Shown in pieces: positions 61,893-64,000 of a stretch of 64,000 nucleotides of DNA (the stretch's first letter is position 1; every line of letters starts with the position of its first letter). The DNA is from Oscheius onirici (Eukaryota; Nematoda; Chromadorea; Rhabditida; Rhabditidae). Made by a program: the position numbers and the translations under genes. The stretch spans positions 3,720,001 through 3,784,000 of the forward strand of contig OW051473.1 of assembly GCA_932521025.1 (NCBI GenBank), given 5' to 3'. Below the pieces are notes generated by a model. It had not been told where the DNA came from, searched no databases, and was given only the letters and a program-made list of their open reading frames with translations.

Positions 61893-64000
61893 TTCGTCGA
61901 ACTGAAATTGAATCATTATGAAAATGGTCAACAAGAGCCAAAAAAATAATCTGTAAGATATAAACAAACCTGATACGTAGCCCTGCCTGCCCCGTGAATA
62001 GGGAGAGAGGATGAACCTACCCTGAAAACAAAAATATAGCGTGGTGTTGTGCAAAACAAGAAGATCAAACAAATAGAAAAAAACAGGAAGAAAAGACTAA
62101 AATATGGTCTGAAATTTACCCGAAATGCGTGGAAATTTTGGTCGGCGGGCCGGAACATCAAATGAGAAATGTTGATAATGTTGGACAGTTTCGAAAGTCT
62201 TTCGAAATAGGTCTTATCAGAAGGCGAAACGGGCGGTGGAAACAGTTTTTGATTGATTAGCGACGAACAGTTGACAGGTAGAAAATGAATGAGCGGAAGC
62301 AATTATGCGGTAGTCCGGAAAAGATTTAGGATAAGACAGGAACTGCTGCGCGGTTGCATCATAGGCTTGACCGGACGAACCGAACGCGACGCGTCCGCAT
62401 CGCATCACTCTCCCGCCAAACACCTCCGCTAGGCACAAGAACTACGCAACAAGTGAACACGAAAACACAAAGTTAACTACATAAAAGCAGTTCGAAAAAG
62501 AGCGAAAGATCGAAGAAACATTCAATTAGCTACTTTTTCACGTAATATGAGAAAAACAGGAATTGGCGGATTAGATGAACGCCATTTTGCGAGGATTCTG
62601 AATAAGCATCTTAAAATGCGCTATGATGTAACTGCGTAGGTGAAAGGACAGATGACACAATTACAAATTCAGGACATTCACTTTATCAAAAAAAATTGGA
62701 AATCATTCAAAAATATAACTTTAGGAAAGGAGGGGTTTGTTCGAGAATAGATTTTTATATAAATATTTTCAGCATTTGTTTACGATGAACGCTCAAAAGC
62801 AGAACATCATGTCAGGTAAAATGTCTTCAAAATGGGAAATTGACTAATGCTTTCTGAAGCATGCTGCCTTGATTGTTCTTATGAAAGGCGACTTTTCTTG
62901 ACAAAAGTAAAGGCCTTCTCTGCGGAACATTTTGAACAGTCATCCCGGAAAAACTGTACCTGTTTGCAGCAAATAAAAGACTTGTTGTGTGATAAAAGCT
63001 TTAGATAAGACTGGATAGCAAGAAGAAGGTGTTCGTGGCAATGATGACAAAGTACCTATGAATTTGAAAAGAAGGAAACAGCTCTTTCAGCACCGAGCAG
63101 ATTTCTCATCATTCTTGCGAAATGAGGATGACAACTTAGATTGGGTTTCAAATATTCTCTCTCTCTCTCTGTCAGTCGGCAAATTATGCAAACATCATGT
63201 GCGCACTTTGCTTTTGATTCTTGGTTCAGAGAAAGAAAGCTCGAGTGTTCGTCTGATCTCAATGAATTTCAGGAATTCCCGGAACGGATTGGTTTTCATT
63301 TGAACAAACAACCTTATTAGTGGATTAGTTGGAAGACCGCCAAGACGAGTGTCTGGTCTGGGTGCATATTTCACGGCTGAAAGAAGACCGAAAGAGTTGA
63401 ACCCTTGTCGCAAAGATCACAGCAGCAACAAGTGCCAATACTACTGTTGTGAAAATGACAGAAGAGGGAACCGATGAAAACTTCTTAAGTAATTGAAAGT
63501 ACTTAAAACATACGAGATACATAAAAATTGGTTAGCGCGAAGAAACGTCAGAAAGCGGACAATACCTGCAAGTCACAATTATAACTAACAATTTTTATTC
63601 AGAACGTCTAGTTAAGAAGTGAAGCAGGAAATAATCAGGAAAAATACTTGTCTAGTACACGTGTTCATGCGTCAAAACTAATCATTTTCTATTATTATCT
63701 GCTTTTTAGTTCCTCGTATGTTAGACAAATGGATTCTCAGTGAACTAAAATTTGATTCTGTTATTTGTTCTTCGGAGCTAATTCCGTATGCTCATCCAAT
63801 TACAATTTCTACTACGGCATACAGACGTTTGCCAGTTGGAAACTTTTCTTTAGTCTGCAAACGCAGAGAGTTGCAAACCGTTGCTAAACTTGCTTTTTCC
63901 TGTGGTTTTTGTAAAACTGTTGCAGAGTTTGCAGCTCTTAAAGTATTTAAATGACACATTGAGTAAAGGCAGGCTGGTCCCGATCACTGTGCTTTGTTTT
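61893..64000. other. Upstream and unassigned right end
   Basis: This holds probable 5' exons of the R3HCC1-like gene (61980-62150, minus) and then no supported gene. On the plus strand, 62774-62816 looks like a first exon: TTTTCAG acceptor, an ATG at 62785 and a GT donor at 62817. A frame at 63718-63954 follows another acceptor-like TTTTTAG. These could be parts of a gene starting near the edge. A CT tract sits near 63160. Confidence 0.35.

Noticed and set aside
1-64000. CRISPR arrays, attachment sites, ribosome binding sites
   Set aside because: The window is eukaryotic, and no arrays of repeats and spacers are present.
1-64000. tRNA or rRNA genes
   Set aside because: I scanned by eye for TPsiC-box and acceptor-stem patterns and found none; tRNAscan-SE would be decisive.

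Overview
The window is a piece of a compact invertebrate nuclear genome, most probably a nematode; I cannot name the species. The genes are split by many very short GT-AG introns (commonly about 35-60 nt) with TTTCAG-like acceptors. There are two secreted Ly6-like proteins, an RTE-like LINE and a GNAT protein resembling a family I associate with nematodes. There are no bacterial operons, Shine-Dalgarno sites or CRISPR arrays. Gene models were built by hand from reading frames, splice motifs and phase matching, so exon edges are approximate.

Layout: the C-terminal half of ATG2 (1-4225, +); a BAAT/acyl-CoA thioesterase ending in the peroxisomal signal SKL (4985-6599, -); a CNDP-type M20 dipeptidase (6855-8604, -); a fatty acyl-CoA reductase (9710-11748, -); a GPI-type Ly6-like protein (12934-13594, -); a transmembrane Ly6-like gene (14940-18264, -) whose 2.7-kb intron holds a 5'-truncated LINE; a GNAT acetyltransferase with a probable mitochondrial presequence (18597-20854, +); an ANKS1/Odin adaptor (22233-26429, -).

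After a gene-poor stretch (26.5-31 kb) come an unrecognised gene (30985-32374, +), a DEG/ENaC channel (32741-34876, -), a PDXDC1 homologue without the PLP lysine (36634-40619, +), a P5B/ATP13A ATPase (43905-48178, +), a four-TM LAPTM-like protein (50790-51939, +) meeting an NDRG homologue (52228-54928, -) tail to tail, a small C20orf27/ADISSP-like protein (56587-57156, -) and an R3HCC1-like protein (59167-61892, -). The rest of the window has no gene I can support.

Functional links are loose. BAAT/ACOT and fatty acyl-CoA reductase both use acyl-CoA and are peroxisome-associated in animals. ATG2 and ATP13A act on lipid transfer/autophagy and endolysosomal transport. These are ordinary housekeeping neighbours rather than a pathway cluster. 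I did not find a clear new multi-gene system. The best leads are the unrecognised gene at 31-32.4 kb, the LINE inside the Ly6 intron, the mitochondrial leader on the GNAT protein, and extremely short introns.
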